Below, piece by piece: positions 62,301 through 64,000 of a stretch of 64,000 bases of DNA. Both the position numbers and the translations under genes were made by a program. The stretch is from positions 1,054,001-1,118,000 of the forward strand of contig NZ_CP102258.1 of the NCBI RefSeq assembly GCF_025146565.1. The letters are read 5' to 3'. The first letter of the stretch is position 1. Every line of letters starts with the position of its first letter. This DNA is from Bacteroides eggerthii (GTDB lineage Bacteria > Bacteroidota > Bacteroidia > Bacteroidales > Bacteroidaceae). The notes below the pieces were generated by a model. That model worked only from the letters and a program-made list of their open reading frames with translations, was not told the origin of the DNA and did no database searches.

Positions 62301-63149
62301 ATGAGTATAGAGTTAGGGAAATTCAATACCTTGAAGGTGGTGAAAGAAGTCGATTTCGGTATGTATCTGGATGGAGGTGAAGAAGGGGAAATTTTGCTTC
62401 CGTCGCGTTATGTACCCGAAGACTGTAAGCCGGGAGACGAATTAACGGTGTTTATCTATCTGGACAATGAGGAGCGGCTGGTTGCTACTACGTTGACGCC
62501 GTTTGTGCAGGTTGGGCAATTCGCTTGCCTGGAAGTGGCGTGGATAAATCAATACGGCGCTTTTCTCAATTGGGGGCTGATGAAAGATTTGTTTGTTCCT
62601 TTTCGTGAGCAGAAGATGAAGATGCAGGTTGGGAAGCAGTACGTAATCCATGCACATCTGGATGATGAGAGTTACCGGATAGTGGCCTCTGCGAAAGTAG
62701 ACCGTTATCTCTCGAAAGAGAAAGCCCCTTATGAACCCGGACAGGAAGTAAACATACTCATCTGGCAGAAAACGGATTTAGGCTTTAAGGCCATCATAGA
62801 GAACCGATATAGCGGATTGCTCTATGAAAGCGAGATATTCCAACCTCTGCATACAGGCATGACACTGAAAGCCTATGTAAAGCAAGTTCGTGAGGATGGC
62901 AAGATCGACTTGGTGCTTCAAAAGCCGGGAGTGGGTAAGGTGGAAGACTTTTCTGCCACTCTCCTGAACTATATACGTGAACAGGGAGGACGGATCACTT
63001 TGCATGACAAGAGCCCTGCAGAGGAGATTTACGAAACATTTGGCGTCAGTAAGAAAACCTTTAAAAAGGCGGTCGGTGATCTGTATAAGAAACATCTGAT
63101 ACGGTTGTTGGAAAACGGCATTGAGCTGGCAGACTCCTCTAACCCCTAA
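62301..63149 (+). CDS. S1-domain RNA-binding protein, CvfB family
   Basis: 282 aa from ATG 62301 (MSIELGKFNTLKVVKEVDFG), the usual family start; the frame extends 17 codons upstream to 62250 but that ATG lies about 14 bases from the transcription start. Two to three S1-like OB domains (GMYLDGGEEGEILLPSRYVP, GAFLNWGLMKDLFVPFREQ, GYSGLLYESEI-type near 185) and a C-terminal winged helix (YETFGVSKKTFKKAVGDLYK). CvfB proteins bind RNA and influence gene expression; the exact role in Bacteroides is unknown. Confidence 0.88.
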   Translation: MSIELGKFNTLKVVKEVDFGMYLDGGEEGEILLPSRYVPEDCKPGDELTVFIYLDNEERLVATTLTPFVQVGQFACLEVAWINQYGAFLNWGLMKDLFVPFREQKMKMQVGKQYVIHAHLDDESYRIVASAKVDRYLSKEKAPYEPGQEVNILIWQKTDLGFKAIIENRYSGLLYESEIFQPLHTGMTLKAYVKQVREDGKIDLVLQKPGVGKVEDFSATLLNYIREQGGRITLHDKSPAEEIYETFGVSKKTFKKAVGDLYKKHLIRLLENGIELADSSNP

Positions 63150-63196
63150 AGGCGATAGGGTTTTCCCTATAATATATTAGAGAGAAACAGAAGGAT

Positions 63197-63221
63197 GGGG
63201 GAAAATATTCCCCTATTTTTG
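63197..63221 (+). terminator. Hairpin with embedded -7 box before the last gene
   Basis: GGGG and CCCC enclose an AT-rich loop, followed by TATTTTTGTTTT. The 16-mer ATTCCCCTATTTTTGT is shared with 47618-47633. It may end the cvfB-like transcript and also serve as the -7 box (TATTTTTG, 63214-63221) of the next gene. Confidence 0.55.
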
Positions 63222-63269
63222 TTTTCACTAAAAAGTTGATGGAATATTAAACCTATAAAGAACGTTACC

Positions 63270-64000
63270 ATGAAACGAATATTATTCATATTATTTGCAG
63301 CAATAATGAGCACTACCGTTTGCCATGCTGCGATGAGCAACAGTAGAGTACGTAAAGAGACGCGTTTCCTTACGGATAAGATGGCTTATGAACTGAACCT
63401 GAATACAGCACAGTATAACGATGTGTATGAAATTAATTATGACTTCATTTCCGGTGTGCGTTATCTGATGGATGATGTGTTGCGGGGTGAGGAATGGGCG
63501 TTGAACCGTTACTATGATTATCTGGATGTGCGCAATGACGATTTGCGTTGGGTGTTGAGTAGCCGGCAGTACTCCCGTTTCATGCAGGCTGCCTACTTCT
63601 TCCGCCCGATTTATGTGAGCGGTGGGCGCTGGTCTTTCCGGATTTATGTCACTTATTCCAACCCGAACCATTTTTACTATCCGCGTCCTCATCATTATCG
63701 CACCTACTGCGGCGGGCATTATCGTACCCATCACCACAATGTGAGCTATTACCGGGGACGGCATAATCATCCTGCTTACAACGGCCCTTTCCGCATTCGT
63801 GATAATAAATCGTACCATACGAGTCGGCGTGCGGATTTCGGTTCGGTCAATATCCGTCCTAACTCCAATATGCGTCCTGACTCCGGTACGCGCCCAAATT
63901 CCGGTGCACGCCCTGGCGTAGGGCAGTCCGATCGCCGTCCGGGTGTCAATGGTTCGACGCGCCGTTCCGATACCAAGAAAGAAGTAAGTAAGTCCAGACG
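63270..64000 (+). CDS. Secreted Arg/Pro/Ser-rich protein (partial)
   Basis: Open from ATG 63270 to the right edge, at least 243 codons. Signal peptide MKRILFILFAAIMSTTVCHA. A conserved-looking helical domain follows (KETRFLTDKMAYELNLNTAQ, YEINYDFISGVRYLMDDVL, RFMQAAYFFRPIYV), then a His/Tyr-rich stretch (PRPHHYRTYCGGHYRTHHHN) and imperfect repeats of RP(N/D)SG. Family not recognised; an envelope protein with a disordered tail is the most that can be said. The C-terminus is outside the window. Confidence 0.75.
   Translation, partial: MKRILFILFAAIMSTTVCHAAMSNSRVRKETRFLTDKMAYELNLNTAQYNDVYEINYDFISGVRYLMDDVLRGEEWALNRYYDYLDVRNDDLRWVLSSRQYSRFMQAAYFFRPIYVSGGRWSFRIYVTYSNPNHFYYPRPHHYRTYCGGHYRTHHHNVSYYRGRHNHPAYNGPFRIRDNKSYHTSRRADFGSVNIRPNSNMRPDSGTRPNSGARPGVGQSDRRPGVNGSTRRSDTKKEVSKSR

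Noticed and set aside
63291..63818. 175-codon leftward frame near the right edge
   Set aside because: It is the complement of the secreted protein at 63270, which has a signal peptide and an open frame to the edge.

Overview
The window looks like a chromosome segment of a gut Bacteroides. It has SusC/SusD pairs, lipoproteins with acidic residues after the lipobox, an HU-like protein of the Bacteroidetes type, and many promoters with the Bacteroides -7 box TAnnTTTG. The species cannot be fixed from sequence alone.

Layout. 1-4856 is housekeeping: ribD (cut by the left edge), prmC-recX, pyrE, a SRPBCC protein and argH. 4949-6339 is an intact IS256-type insertion sequence. It splits a regular array of GTTAAC sites that lies just upstream of a tRNA-Gly/tRNA-Leu promoter. 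6510-9964 is a mobile-element graveyard beginning at the 3' end of tRNA-Leu: a frameshifted large serine recombinase, a small partner ORF, an ISAon1-type transposase remnant and a decayed tyrosine integrase. 10192-36854 is a polysaccharide utilisation locus: SusC, SusD, an InlB-repeat lipoprotein, a surface GH-A-type enzyme, two GH42-like paralogues, a GH2 beta-mannosidase-like enzyme, an S-type sulfatase, GH10, GH78, two GH3 and one unassigned TIM-barrel enzyme. No regulator lies beside it. 37222-38439 encodes a PagL-like outer-membrane enzyme. 38683-41799 is an acyl-CoA ligase / XRE-cupin / proC unit. 41923-46774 is an arginine operon (argR, GNAT, argG, pspC, argC, GIY-YIG fragment, argD), read leftward and closed by a terminator. 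47105 encodes an HU-like protein. 47663-55575 is the rhamnose operon rhaB-rhaA-rhaT-rhaD-fucO with its AraC regulator, carrying an IS5-type insertion between rhaT and rhaD. About 55.6-60.8 kb is a small integrated element at tRNA-Pro: a NUMOD3-like peptide, a phage/plasmid Rep, a lipoprotein, a resolvase, a 42-aa peptide and a large serine recombinase. The window ends with tRNA-Pro, tRNA-Phe, mdh, a CvfB-like S1 protein and a partial Arg/Pro/Ser-rich secreted protein.

How it fits together. The rhamnosidase (GH78) of the locus would release L-rhamnose, which the rha operon at 47.6-54.4 kb can catabolise. Both large serine recombinases run convergently into a tRNA gene, so both tRNAs mark integration sites. 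The most unusual unexplained structure is at 57900-58079. Two large hairpins lie there in inverted orientation. Their stems differ in sequence but stay paired, and their loops share a conserved core and are complementary to each other. The second is the 22-23 bp GTTAAC array broken by the IS256-type element.
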